A DNA stretch of 64,000 nucleotides, from assembly GCF_900166665.1 (NCBI RefSeq), contig NZ_LT800494.1:3135166-3199165 (forward strand), written 5' to 3'. The DNA comes from Cytobacillus gottheilii. Its GTDB lineage: Bacteria > Bacillota > Bacilli > Bacillales > Cytobacillaceae. Below, piece after piece: positions 43,453-51,586 of the stretch; within the stretch, counting starts at the first letter, position 1, and each line of letters begins with the position of its first letter. The position numbers and the translations under genes are program-made. The notes beneath the pieces are model-generated. The model was given only the letters and a program-made list of their open reading frames with translations, was not told the DNA's origin and ran no database searches.

Positions 43453-44432
43453 CAAATCTATATGAATATATTCAAAAATCTTCAGCCGTTTGGGTGCGAG
43501 AACAAGGCAAAGACATGAAAGTTAAGGATTGGATCATACCAGCCTGGGAGGAAGACCGGCAAGACTGGGACGCTGTAATACTTGGTGTCCCGCTCTCCCG
43601 CTCCTCGATCAGCGCTTCGGCGGCTTCTGAATTTCCTAAAGCCTTCCGAGGTGCTTGGGAGCTTTTTACTACCTATTATTTTGACGAGCATGTTGATTTT
43701 CGCGGGCTTAAGGTCGCCGATCTCGGCGATGTTAAAATGCACTATACAGATATTTTACAGTGCCACAAGAACATAGAAGCTGCAATGCAAAGTATTCAGC
43801 ACCATTTCCCAAATTCTTTTTATACATCTATCGGTGGTGATCATTCGATTACAGCCCCTATTGTGCGTTCATTAAAACAAGAGAATCCTGATAAATCCAT
43901 TGGCATTGTCCAACTAGATACACATCTGGATTTAAGAGATTTAAGCCAGGGACCAACAAATGGAACGCCTATTCGACAACTTGTTGAAGACAATATCGTA
44001 AAAGGTGAACATATCTATAATATCGGTCTTCACGGTTTTTACAATGCTCCCTCTTTAATAGAAGCAGCACAGAAACATGGTGTAAATATGATCTCGCTTA
44101 AACAGCTGCGCAAACAAGGAATTTCAGCACTTATAAAAGATGTCATGGAACAGCTGCAGAAAAAAGTGGATATCGTTTACCTTACAGTTGATATGGATGT
44201 TTTAGACATTTCTTATGCACCTGGCGTGCCCGCTTCAACACCAGGCGGAATGCGTACAGATGAACTGTTTGACCTTCTATTTGAACTAGGCAAATATCCA
44301 ATCATACGAGCAATGGATTTTGTATGCATCGACCCTCACCGAGATAACTTGGTTCTTTCCACCGTAAAGGCAACAACTTATGCCGTGTTAACGGCACTCG
44401 TATCCAGGTATATTCATATGAAAACAAACTAG
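43449..44432 (+). CDS. hutG: Formimidoylglutamase HutG
   Basis: A ureohydrolase of the arginase family with 327 residues. Manganese ligands lie in SIGGDHSITAP, QLDTHLDLRD and YLTVDMDVLDISYAPGVPAS. It releases formamide and yields glutamate, the last step of histidine use in Bacillus. The start overlaps the hutI stop (ATGA). A terminator follows, and no hutM permease or hutH histidase gene is present beside it. Confidence 0.96.
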   Translation: MTNLYEYIQKSSAVWVREQGKDMKVKDWIIPAWEEDRQDWDAVILGVPLSRSSISASAASEFPKAFRGAWELFTTYYFDEHVDFRGLKVADLGDVKMHYTDILQCHKNIEAAMQSIQHHFPNSFYTSIGGDHSITAPIVRSLKQENPDKSIGIVQLDTHLDLRDLSQGPTNGTPIRQLVEDNIVKGEHIYNIGLHGFYNAPSLIEAAQKHGVNMISLKQLRKQGISALIKDVMEQLQKKVDIVYLTVDMDVLDISYAPGVPASTPGGMRTDELFDLLFELGKYPIIRAMDFVCIDPHRDNLVLSTVKATTYAVLTALVSRYIHMKTN

Positions 44433-44443
44433 TTATATAAATC

Positions 44444-44479
44444 AAAAGAGCATGTGCACCAGGTGTCCATGCTCTTTTC
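44444..44479 (+). terminator. Terminator of the hut operon
   Basis: AAAAGAGCATG and CATGCTCTTTT form an 11-base-pair stem with a 13-base loop. Confidence 0.85.
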
Positions 44480-44547
44480 TATTTCCAATTCAATTAAAGA
44501 ATGCTAGAATTATTGAAATTGTCTATTTTCTCAGAAAGGAAAAGAAC

Positions 44548-45465
44548 ATGACACTACAGCAGCTTAAATATGTAATAGAAGTAGCAAGAAGCCGTTCAAT
44601 CAACAAGGCAGCACAGCGTCTCTTTATTAGCCAGCCTAGTCTTTCAAATGCATTAAAAGAGCTTGAGGAAGAATTAGGGATTACCATTTTCCACAGATCA
44701 AATAAGGGTATTTTGCCAACCCCTGAAGGATCCGAATTTTTAGGATATGCAAGGCAGGTTGTTGAACAGACAGAACTCCTTGAAAATCGATATACCAATA
44801 CACGCTCACCGCAGCAGCATTTTTCTGTGTCTGCACAGCATTATGCTTTCGCTGTAAGTGCTTTTGTTCGACTGCTGACAGATTATGAACGGGAAGAATA
44901 TGAGTTTAGCTTCCGTGAAACAAAAACATATGAAATTATTGATGATGTCAAAAACCTGCAAAGTGAAATTGGTATTTTATTTTTAAATGATTTTAATAAA
45001 AAAGTCATCCAGAAGTTTCTAAGAGAAGGTAATTTGGTTTTTCATGAACTGTTTGAAGCAAAGCCGCATATATTCATTAGTTCACAAAATCCACTTGCGC
45101 AAAAAGAGTATGTGACCTTGGCTGAATTGCCTCCCTATCCTTATCTCTCTTATGAACAGGGCGATTTTAATTCTTTTTACTTTTCTGAAGAAATTCTAAG
45201 CACCCTTTCAAGACCTAAAAATATTCGAGTAACAGACCGTGCCACCTTATTTAATCTTCTGATTGGTCTAAACGGCTATACGATTTCAACTGGAGTCATC
45301 AGCCATAAATTAAATAGCAAAGACATTGTGGCAGTGCCATTACTAGTAGATGAAGTCATCAATGTTGGCTATATTACCCGAAAAGATGTGACCAACAGTA
45401 CATTAGCCAATATCTATATTCAGTATTTAAAAGAAACCATCGAGGAAGAACTAAAACCGTTATAG
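44548..45465 (+). CDS. LysR-family transcriptional regulator
   Basis: A 305-residue LysR regulator: the N-terminal HTH is RSINKAAQRLFISQPSLSNALKELEEELGITIFHRSNKG, and the C-terminal effector domain follows (EIGILFLNDFNK, PHIFISSQNPLA). AAAGGA seven bases before the ATG at 44548 sets the start. It lies between hutG and the MetE-like gene, 105 bases upstream of the latter on the same strand. Either could be its target, with the MetE-like gene more likely; this is inference. Confidence 0.88.
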   Translation: MTLQQLKYVIEVARSRSINKAAQRLFISQPSLSNALKELEEELGITIFHRSNKGILPTPEGSEFLGYARQVVEQTELLENRYTNTRSPQQHFSVSAQHYAFAVSAFVRLLTDYEREEYEFSFRETKTYEIIDDVKNLQSEIGILFLNDFNKKVIQKFLREGNLVFHELFEAKPHIFISSQNPLAQKEYVTLAELPPYPYLSYEQGDFNSFYFSEEILSTLSRPKNIRVTDRATLFNLLIGLNGYTISTGVISHKLNSKDIVAVPLLVDEVINVGYITRKDVTNSTLANIYIQYLKETIEEELKPL

Positions 45466-45570
45466 TTTAAAGCTATAACAAGGAATAGATTTATTGTGTT
45501 ACTTTATAATGATTTCTCCTGCTATACTTACTTCAATACCAAAATATTGAAAGAAAGAGGGAGATCACAA

Positions 45571-46674
45571 ATGTTGAAAACACGCGTCCAAGCTCCATTC
45601 AGAGCCGATCATGTAGGAAGTTTATTGCGCCCGGAAAGAATCCATACCGCCAGAAAGGATTATCAAAGTGGCAGCATCTCAGCACAGGAACTGCATGCAA
45701 TCGAAACAGAAGAAATTAAAAAAGTTGTTGATAAACAAATCGAAGTTGGGCTGCAGGCTGTTACTGATGGAGAATTTCGCCGCCGGTTTTGGCATACTGA
45801 CTTTCTCGAGCATTTAAATGGTGTCGAAGGCTATGTTCCAGATAGCGGGTTTGCATTTAAAGGAGAAGAAACGGAAAGATATGATGTGCGTGTCATTGGA
45901 AAAATCTCTTTTAACGAGAATCACCCTCACCTTAAAGACTTTGTTGAATTTAAGGAAATCGTTGGGGATCGTGCAGTAGCAAAACAAACAATCCCTAGCC
46001 CCAATCAATTATTTAACGCTGGTATTCGCAACCTTGAGATCTATCCGGACGTTGAAGAATATGCAAATGACATCATTCTTGCCTACCGTGATGCCATTAA
46101 AGCCTTCTATGATGCAGGCTGCCGCTATCTGCAGCTGGATGATGTCTATATCGCAGGTCTAAATGCAGAGAATATTCCATTCAATGATAGTGGTTATTCC
46201 CGTGAAGAATTAATCAGCCTAGCATTGCGTGTCATAAACGGTGTATTAGAGGATAAGCCAGAAGACCTTATTGTAACGACTCACCTTTGCCGTGGAAACT
46301 ATCGTTCGAAATGGGCTTTTGAAGGCAGTTATGCTAAAATTGCTCCAACTCTTTTTGCTAAAGAAAAAGTAAACGGATTTTTCTTAGAGTATGATGATGA
46401 TCGTTCTGGAGACTTTGCTCCATTAGACTATATTCCGAAAGATGGGCCAAAAGTGGTTTTAGGTGTTTTCACTTCAAAGCATGGAACCTTAGAAGATAAA
46501 GAAAATATTAAAGCTCGTGTTGAAGAAGCAACAAACTATGTGCCGCTGGAGCAGTTGTGCATTAGTCCTCAATGCGGATTTGCTTCAACACATCACGGCA
46601 ATATTTTAACTGAAGAAGAACAATGGGCAAAACTAAAATATATTGTTGATATTTCTAAAGAAATCTGGGGATAA
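45571..46674 (+). CDS. MetE C-terminal-domain protein, YxjG/YxjH-like methionine synthase
   Basis: The 367-residue protein corresponds to the catalytic half of cobalamin-independent methionine synthase. FRADHVGSLLRP and DGEFRRRFW are typical of YxjG. LQLDD, THLCRGNYRSKW (His and Cys zinc ligands), FFLEYDD and SPQCGFAST (Cys ligand) follow. It transfers methyl groups to homocysteine from an unidentified donor. GAGGGAG about 10 bases upstream marks the ATG at 45571. No S-box (SAM) riboswitch is seen in the 105-base leader, though B. subtilis yxjG and yxjH have one. Confidence 0.88.
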   Translation: MLKTRVQAPFRADHVGSLLRPERIHTARKDYQSGSISAQELHAIETEEIKKVVDKQIEVGLQAVTDGEFRRRFWHTDFLEHLNGVEGYVPDSGFAFKGEETERYDVRVIGKISFNENHPHLKDFVEFKEIVGDRAVAKQTIPSPNQLFNAGIRNLEIYPDVEEYANDIILAYRDAIKAFYDAGCRYLQLDDVYIAGLNAENIPFNDSGYSREELISLALRVINGVLEDKPEDLIVTTHLCRGNYRSKWAFEGSYAKIAPTLFAKEKVNGFFLEYDDDRSGDFAPLDYIPKDGPKVVLGVFTSKHGTLEDKENIKARVEEATNYVPLEQLCISPQCGFASTHHGNILTEEEQWAKLKYIVDISKEIWG

Positions 46675-46682
46675 AAGACAAA

Positions 46683-46998
46683 GAGGATGGGACATAAGTA
46701 TTTAACACTCTCATAGAACCGAATGGTTAGGAAGTCATCTTTCTAATCATTCGGTTTTTTTACGATTATAAAATGTATTTTATTAGCATGAGTGAAATGG
46801 AGCGGAGGACACTCGACTCCTGTGGGCAATAGAGGAAAAGCTCAGACCCCGCAGGAGCTTGCTCCGAGGAGGCTCAGCTGCCTCCCCACGGAAAGCGAGG
46901 GTCCGCAGCGCAGGTGGAACGGATTTGTTTAAATACCCAAACCAAGATATTGAAAGTTCAAGTTTTAGAAAGAATTTATTTCGTTTTGTCCCATCCCT
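46683..46998 (+). repeat. Full-length 316-bp composite repeat element
   Basis: Terminal inverted repeats GAGG-ATGGGACA (46683-46694) and TGTCCCATCCCTC (46986-46998) enclose the hairpin unit (46718-46761), an AT-rich linker and a GC-rich core of about 130 bases (46788-46920). The core folds on itself: GGACACTCG with CGAGGGTCC, GTGGG with CCCAC, GGAGC-TT-GCTCC. The element fills most of the 447-base gap between 46675 and 47121. It aligns over its whole length with the reverse copy at 30024-30339. Confidence 0.85.
46718..46761 (+). terminator. Terminator of the MetE-like gene, part of the composite repeat
   Basis: ACCGAATGGTTAG pairs with CTAATCATTCGGT and is followed by seven T. Confidence 0.88.
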
Positions 46999-47121
46999 CT
47001 TTTTTTGGCTTATCCCCTGCCTACCTTCTATTTAGCCGTGATGCCGCTTCTCTTGTATCTCTCATAAAAAATCTAAACACTTCACATAATAACTGTAAAC
47101 TGAGGAAGGCGGTTATCATCT

Positions 47122-47796
47122 ATGGAATATGTACATATATTGTTTGTCCTCTTAGTTGGATTTATCGCATTATTTATCATGGCAAAAATACTTGGAAAAA
47201 CCCAAATCACGCAAATAACTCCATTTGATTTCATTTCGGGGATTGTATTAGGAGAACTTGTCGGGAATGCGCTATATGACGAAAATACAAGTATATGGCA
47301 AATGCTATATTCTGTAGGCATATGGACGATCCTCATTTTAACGACAGAATATATAACACAGAAACATAAAAGCACTCGCAAAATGCTTGAAGGTGAACCT
47401 TCTATTGTTATAAAAAAAGGAAAAATAGAATTTGACGTTTTGAAGAAAAACCATCTAGATTTAAATCAGCTGCAGCACTTGCTGCGCACAAAAGATATTT
47501 TTTCAGTCAGAGAATGTGAATATGCCATTTTAGAGACAGATGGTACTGTGAGTGTTTTGAAAAAACCGGCATTAGCCGTTCCAACGATAAGTGATTTTAA
47601 GATGACTTTGCCTTCTGTTGAAATACCAATCACTTTCATCTTAGACGGCGAAGTCATTTTCGATAACTTAGAGGAAGTAAAATGGGATTTAGAGAAGCTG
47701 AAAATGGAGGTTAAAAATGCCGGTGCAGCTTCTGTAAAAGATGTTCTAATCGCAGAATGGAGAAAAGGAGAAGGACTATATGTACAATTGTACTAG
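47122..47796 (+). CDS. DUF421 membrane protein (YetF family)
   Basis: A 224-residue protein with three membrane spans in the first 80 residues and a soluble DUF421 domain (EGEPSIVIKKGKIEFDVLKKNHLDLNQLQHLLRTKDIFSVRECEYAILETDGTVSVLKK). Family members occur with spoVA genes in some mobile spoVA operons and as stand-alone copies (YdfS, YrbG, YkjA). AGGCGG nine bases upstream supports the start. The stop codon lies within a hairpin shared with the convergent gene. Confidence 0.88.
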   Translation: MEYVHILFVLLVGFIALFIMAKILGKTQITQITPFDFISGIVLGELVGNALYDENTSIWQMLYSVGIWTILILTTEYITQKHKSTRKMLEGEPSIVIKKGKIEFDVLKKNHLDLNQLQHLLRTKDIFSVRECEYAILETDGTVSVLKKPALAVPTISDFKMTLPSVEIPITFILDGEVIFDNLEEVKWDLEKLKMEVKNAGAASVKDVLIAEWRKGEGLYVQLY

Positions 47797-47804
47797 TCTT
47801 CTCC
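47767..47804. terminator. Hairpin across two convergent stop codons
   Basis: GGAGAAGGACTA pairs with TAGTCTTCTCC (one bulge), and an inner GTACAATTGTAC extends the stem. It contains the last codons of the DUF421 gene and the last base of the opposite gene. Confidence 0.45.
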
Positions 47805-48073
47805 TATACTACTTCATTAAACAATCTGCCTTTGCCTGTTATCTCACTATATAGTCTTTCCACTTTTTCGTGCGGAACAGGATTTATACTTTTCTCACTT
47901 TTTGGAGTTAGAACTACTTCCTGCCTGCCTAAATTTTCATTGTCGTTAAAGGTTTCTAAATGGTTATGAACCCTCTCCACTCGCTGAAACCGAAACGGGT
48001 CAGGTTTTACTTTCAAATCACGTTCAGCATATTGCTGATATTGGGTATGATTAATTGGTAAGATATAGCCCAT
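47804..48073 (-). CDS. Conserved-looking small protein of unknown function
   Basis: An 89-residue soluble protein beginning MGYILPINHTQYQQYAERDLKV, rich in charged and aromatic residues in its first half and without a membrane segment. AAAGGAG lies 8 bases before the ATG. I do not recognise the family. It converges on the DUF421 gene and is divergent from the helicase gene. Confidence 0.7.
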   Translation of the reverse strand: MGYILPINHTQYQQYAERDLKVKPDPFRFQRVERVHNHLETFNDNENLGRQEVVLTPKSEKSINPVPHEKVERLYSEITGKGRLFNEVV

Positions 48074-48220
48074 GACTCCAGCTCCTTTGCCTTTTATATA
48101 TCACTACCCGCATCAGCAGAAATATAAACGATAGAAAGCCCCTTTGCATCTTGCCCATAATTCATATAGTATATTTTATGAATCTATTATTCATAGAATG
48201 AAAGAAAAGTTGGGTCTTAA

Positions 48221-50512
48221 ATGAAAACTGCGCTATTTAATGAAAGAATCATACAAATTGAACAAATTGCCCGTGAAGAGCTGATGTCACTCTCCAATTA
48301 TGCTAAGCAAGGACAAATGTCCTGTCCAGTCTGCGGAGAGAAGGTCAGATTATATTTAGGAATTTATAAACGGCCACATTTTTATCATTACAGTAACACA
48401 GCAAAGCAATGCGAAGATCAGCTCCAGGCTGCCTCAGCTACCGACGAGTCTGCAGCCTCAGTTGAAATTAATGGATTTACGCTTCCTCAATCACGCTCCA
48501 TTACAGCTGATCGTTCTTCTGAGACAGGGTTTAAAGAAGCGTATGAAATTAAAACAGGAAATGAAATGCTCGAGCAGCCAAAGTCTGCGGCACACTCCAA
48601 TGCCTTTCTTGAGCAGTTATCGAAAAACGGGACTGCTCTTGATCCAAAGCAAGCTGAAGCTGTTTGCTTTGATGAAGGTCCCCTGCTCGTTCTGGCTGGT
48701 GCTGGAAGCGGGAAGACAAGAGTTTTAACCGCCAGGGCAGCCTACTTGATTCAGGAAAAACAGGTTAAGCCTAATCAGCTGATGCTTGTCACCTTTACAA
48801 GCAAAGCAGCGGCTGAAATGAAAGCAAGACTGCTGACTTTCCCAAGTATGAACAAAAGCTCAATTGGGCAGATGGTGACCGGTACCTTTCACAGTATTTT
48901 TTTCCGTATTCTCAGCTTTCATGAACGTGACATTTGGTCAGGCGATTCCCTGCTTGCAAAAGAATGGCAAAAAGAACAAATCTTGAAGATGGCTGGCCGG
49001 GAAATGAATTTGGATGAAAAGGATTTTTCCTATGATTTAGCTATCCAGCAAATAAGCTACTGGAAAAATTCATTGCAGACACCTCAATCCGCTTCTGCAG
49101 AAAACGATTGGGAAAAAACAGTGAAGGACCTTTTTACAAAATATGAGCAATACAAGGCAGAAAAACAGTTGTTTGATTTTGATGATATGCTGACAGGCTG
49201 TTACCGGCTTTTTACCGAAAACCCTGATCTGGCACAGAGATACCAAGAACGATTTCATCATATACTCATTGACGAATTTCAGGACATTAATACAGTTCAA
49301 TATGAGCTCATCAAAATCCTATCCGCCAAACATAAAAATGTATTTGCAGTTGGAGATGATGATCAATCCATTTATGCGTTTAGAGGCAGCAGTCCGCATT
49401 TTCTGCTTCACTTTGAAAAAGACTATCCACAGGCAAATGTCATCTCGTTAAGTCAAAATTATCGCTCCAGTCATGAGGTTGTTAGTACCGCAAATGAAGT
49501 CATTAAGCTAAATAAAGAACGTCGCCTTAAAACGATGCATGCACAGTATAAAAGCCTCGTCGCTCCCATTGCGTTCTTTCCATATGATGAGGAAGAAGAA
49601 GCAGCCATGATTTTAACTGACATTAGTGAGAAGCTTGAAGGACCTTTTAAGCCAGAGGATATTGCCATCCTGTACCGGACACATGCCGGCAGCAGGGCAA
49701 TTTTTGAGAAGCTGGCATACTCAAGCTTTCCGTTTAAAATTGATCAGGATGCAGAATCGTTTTACGATAAATTTATTATTAAGAGCATGCTTGGATTTTT
49801 AAAACTATCCATTGATGAAGAAGACCAGGAAGCAGTAAAACTGGTCTTGCCAGCATTATTTATGAAAAACCAGATCCTTCAAGATATGAAGGCTAATAGC
49901 ATATTAAATGATATGACTTTGCTTGAATGTTTTGCACATGTGAAAACGGGCTTTTCCTTTCAGGAAGCTAAACTAAAAAAAGTTGTGCCCGTTATTCGTT
50001 CCTTAAAAGGACTTTCACCACTGCGAGCTATTGAAATAGTAGAAAAAGAATTAGGATACAGTGATTTTATAAAAAAGCGGGGCAATGAAGGCAATAAGCT
50101 TGAAAAAGGATCCGATGATCTAAAGGATCTAAAAGTAGCAGCCAAACGCTTCAAGCATATGTCAGAATTTCTCGAGCATGCAGACCATATGAGGGCAATG
50201 AATAAAGAAATTAAGAAGCAAAATCGATCTCTTGAAAACGCGATTACACTCAGTACCATTCACCGCTCCAAAGGATTGGAATATAAAGCTGTGTATATTT
50301 TAGGAGCTGTTGATGGCTCCTTGCCGCATGATCATGCATTAGAAGCATACCGAAGCGGAGATTCCCTGCCGCTCGAAGAAGAACGGCGGCTCCTGTATGT
50401 CGCCATGACAAGGGCGCAAAGCGGCTTAGCCATATCGGTTCCGCAAAATCGGCGAGGAAAAAGAGCTAATACTTCACGGTTCTTGACTTCATTACTTAAG
50501 AAGTCCCGCTAA
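48221..50512 (+). CDS. yjcD: UvrD/Rep-type superfamily 1 helicase YjcD
   Basis: A 763-residue helicase. Residues about 18-65 form a CoiA-like zinc-binding module (MSCPVCGEKVRLYLGIYKRPHFYH) not found in PcrA, typical of YjcD. Helicase motifs follow: Q/I (DPKQAEAV, LAGAGSGKTRVL), Ia (VTFTSKAAAEMKAR), II (LIDEFQDIN), III (VGDDDQSIYAFRGS), IV (LSQNYRSS), V (LSTIHRSKGLEYKAVYI) and VI (LLYVAMTRA). It should unwind DNA 3' to 5' in repair or recombination. Location beside spoVIF is as in B. subtilis. Confidence 0.93.
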   Translation: MKTALFNERIIQIEQIAREELMSLSNYAKQGQMSCPVCGEKVRLYLGIYKRPHFYHYSNTAKQCEDQLQAASATDESAASVEINGFTLPQSRSITADRSSETGFKEAYEIKTGNEMLEQPKSAAHSNAFLEQLSKNGTALDPKQAEAVCFDEGPLLVLAGAGSGKTRVLTARAAYLIQEKQVKPNQLMLVTFTSKAAAEMKARLLTFPSMNKSSIGQMVTGTFHSIFFRILSFHERDIWSGDSLLAKEWQKEQILKMAGREMNLDEKDFSYDLAIQQISYWKNSLQTPQSASAENDWEKTVKDLFTKYEQYKAEKQLFDFDDMLTGCYRLFTENPDLAQRYQERFHHILIDEFQDINTVQYELIKILSAKHKNVFAVGDDDQSIYAFRGSSPHFLLHFEKDYPQANVISLSQNYRSSHEVVSTANEVIKLNKERRLKTMHAQYKSLVAPIAFFPYDEEEEAAMILTDISEKLEGPFKPEDIAILYRTHAGSRAIFEKLAYSSFPFKIDQDAESFYDKFIIKSMLGFLKLSIDEEDQEAVKLVLPALFMKNQILQDMKANSILNDMTLLECFAHVKTGFSFQEAKLKKVVPVIRSLKGLSPLRAIEIVEKELGYSDFIKKRGNEGNKLEKGSDDLKDLKVAAKRFKHMSEFLEHADHMRAMNKEIKKQNRSLENAITLSTIHRSKGLEYKAVYILGAVDGSLPHDHALEAYRSGDSLPLEEERRLLYVAMTRAQSGLAISVPQNRRGKRANTSRFLTSLLKKSR

Positions 50513-50526
50513 ACAACTGTTATTAT

Positions 50527-50571
50527 AAAAAAACAGCTAGGATGCCGATCCAACAGGCCCTAGCTGTTTTA
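50527..50571. terminator. Bidirectional terminator of yjcD and spoVIF
   Basis: AAAACAGCTAGG and CCTAGCTGTTTT pair perfectly with A and T runs outside. Confidence 0.88.
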
Positions 50572-50578
50572 CTATGGA

Positions 50579-50833
50579 TTATTTTTTATTCATCATTTTA
50601 CTGATTGTATTAAAATCAAGCTGCTTGCCGTCTGCCACAATTGATTTCACAATTTTGTCTTCTGTTTCTTTGGATACAGGCTTATTTGCGATTTGAGAAA
50701 CTCTTCTAATCACACTTCTTACTGTATTTTCGTCTTTGAAATTTGCATTTTGCAATGAACCAGCAAGGTCAAGTACATCCTTCATATTAACGCCAGTTTT
50801 CTTTTCAATATTTTTAAAGAAATGATTATCCAT
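50579..50833 (-). CDS. spoVIF: Stage VI sporulation protein F (SpoVIF)
   Basis: An 84-residue helical protein (DNHFFKNIEKKTGVNMKDV..., SLQNANFKDENTVRSVIRRVSQIANKP) that matches SpoVIF (YjcC) in length and sequence. In B. subtilis SpoVIF is needed for late coat assembly through GerR. The neighbour yjcD is the same as in B. subtilis. Confidence 0.92.
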   Translation of the reverse strand: MDNHFFKNIEKKTGVNMKDVLDLAGSLQNANFKDENTVRSVIRRVSQIANKPVSKETEDKIVKSIVADGKQLDFNTISKMMNKK

Positions 50834-50905
50834 TCTTACTATTCACGCTCCTTCTTAAACTACTTTATATAGTATGAAGATAGAGCCAAAAGGTGTATGG
50901 TGCTG

Positions 50906-50945
50906 TAAAAATTATAAGGCAAATGCCTGTAACAGCATTTGCCTT
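50906..50945 (-). terminator. Terminator of the YjcZ-type gene
   Basis: AAGGCAAATGC / GCATTTGCCTT form an 11-base-pair stem followed on the minus strand by TATAATTTTTA. Confidence 0.8.
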
Positions 50946-50960
50946 ACCTTTTTTATTTCA

Positions 50961-51098
50961 TTAGAAGCTAGCACCAACAATAATTAGAAGGATAAACAAC
51001 ACAACGATTAGAACAAAAGTGCTGCCGGAGCCGCCGCCATAGCCGCCACCGTATCCTCCGCCGTAGCCATAGCCGCCACCGCAAAATCCGTAACCCAT
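50961..51098 (-). CDS. YjcZ-family sporulation peptide, 45 residues
   Basis: The first half is a Gly/Tyr repeat ([20 protein letters not shown] and on), the second a single membrane span ([20 protein letters not shown]). This is the YjcZ/tiny transmembrane family of sporulating bacilli. GAGGTGAT is placed 5 bases before the ATG. It is too short for routine frame searches but clearly coding. It sits with SpoVIF and the spoVA genes. Confidence 0.92.
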   Translation of the reverse strand: MGYGFCGGGYGYGGGYGGGYGGGSGSTFVLIVVLFILLIIVGASF

Positions 51099-51214
51099 CA
51101 ATATCACCTCACATTGTTTGTTCTCTACAACGTATGTAAAACAACTATGAAGTGTATAGGCAAGCTACTAATTAATCAGGAAGTTTTTTTATTCCGGCTT
51201 GGAAATTAGGCCAG

Positions 51215-51571
51215 TTACCCTTTGGGTTTAAAGAGCAAAGCCCCGATAAACCCAAAGACAATCGCAGCCGAAATACCAGAGCTTGTAACCTCAAACATGC
51301 CCGTTAAGACACCAACTAATCCATGCTGTTCTGCTTCCTGCATAGCTCCATGAACAAGTGAATTCCCAAAGCTTGTAATCGGAATCGTTGCACCTGCCCC
51401 AGCAAAGTCTGCCAGTGGTTCGTATAATCCCAGGCCGTCAAGTACTGCTCCAATTACTACAAATAGGCTTAATGTATGGCCAGGTGTCAGCTTAAATATA
51501 TCAAAGCAAATTTGACCAGCGACACAAATGAGTCCTCCAACTACAAAAGCCCAAAAAAACATTGGCAGCAT
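51215..51571 (-). CDS. spoVAE: SpoVAE (SpoVAEb) spore membrane protein
   Basis: A 118-residue protein with about four membrane spans and the [22 protein letters not shown] and [26 protein letters not shown] segments shared by SpoVAC and SpoVAE. It is part of the inner-membrane channel that moves dipicolinic acid into the forespore and out at germination. AAGGAG eight bases upstream selects the ATG at 51571 over 51577. Third gene of the short spoVA cluster. Confidence 0.92.
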   Translation of the reverse strand: MLPMFFWAFVVGGLICVAGQICFDIFKLTPGHTLSLFVVIGAVLDGLGLYEPLADFAGAGATIPITSFGNSLVHGAMQEAEQHGLVGVLTGMFEVTSSGISAAIVFGFIGALLFKPKG

Positions 51572-51586
51572 ACCCATATCTCCTTT

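Noticed and set aside
45466..45570. SAM riboswitch before the MetE-like gene
   Set aside because: None of the S-box helices can be found and the leader is too short.
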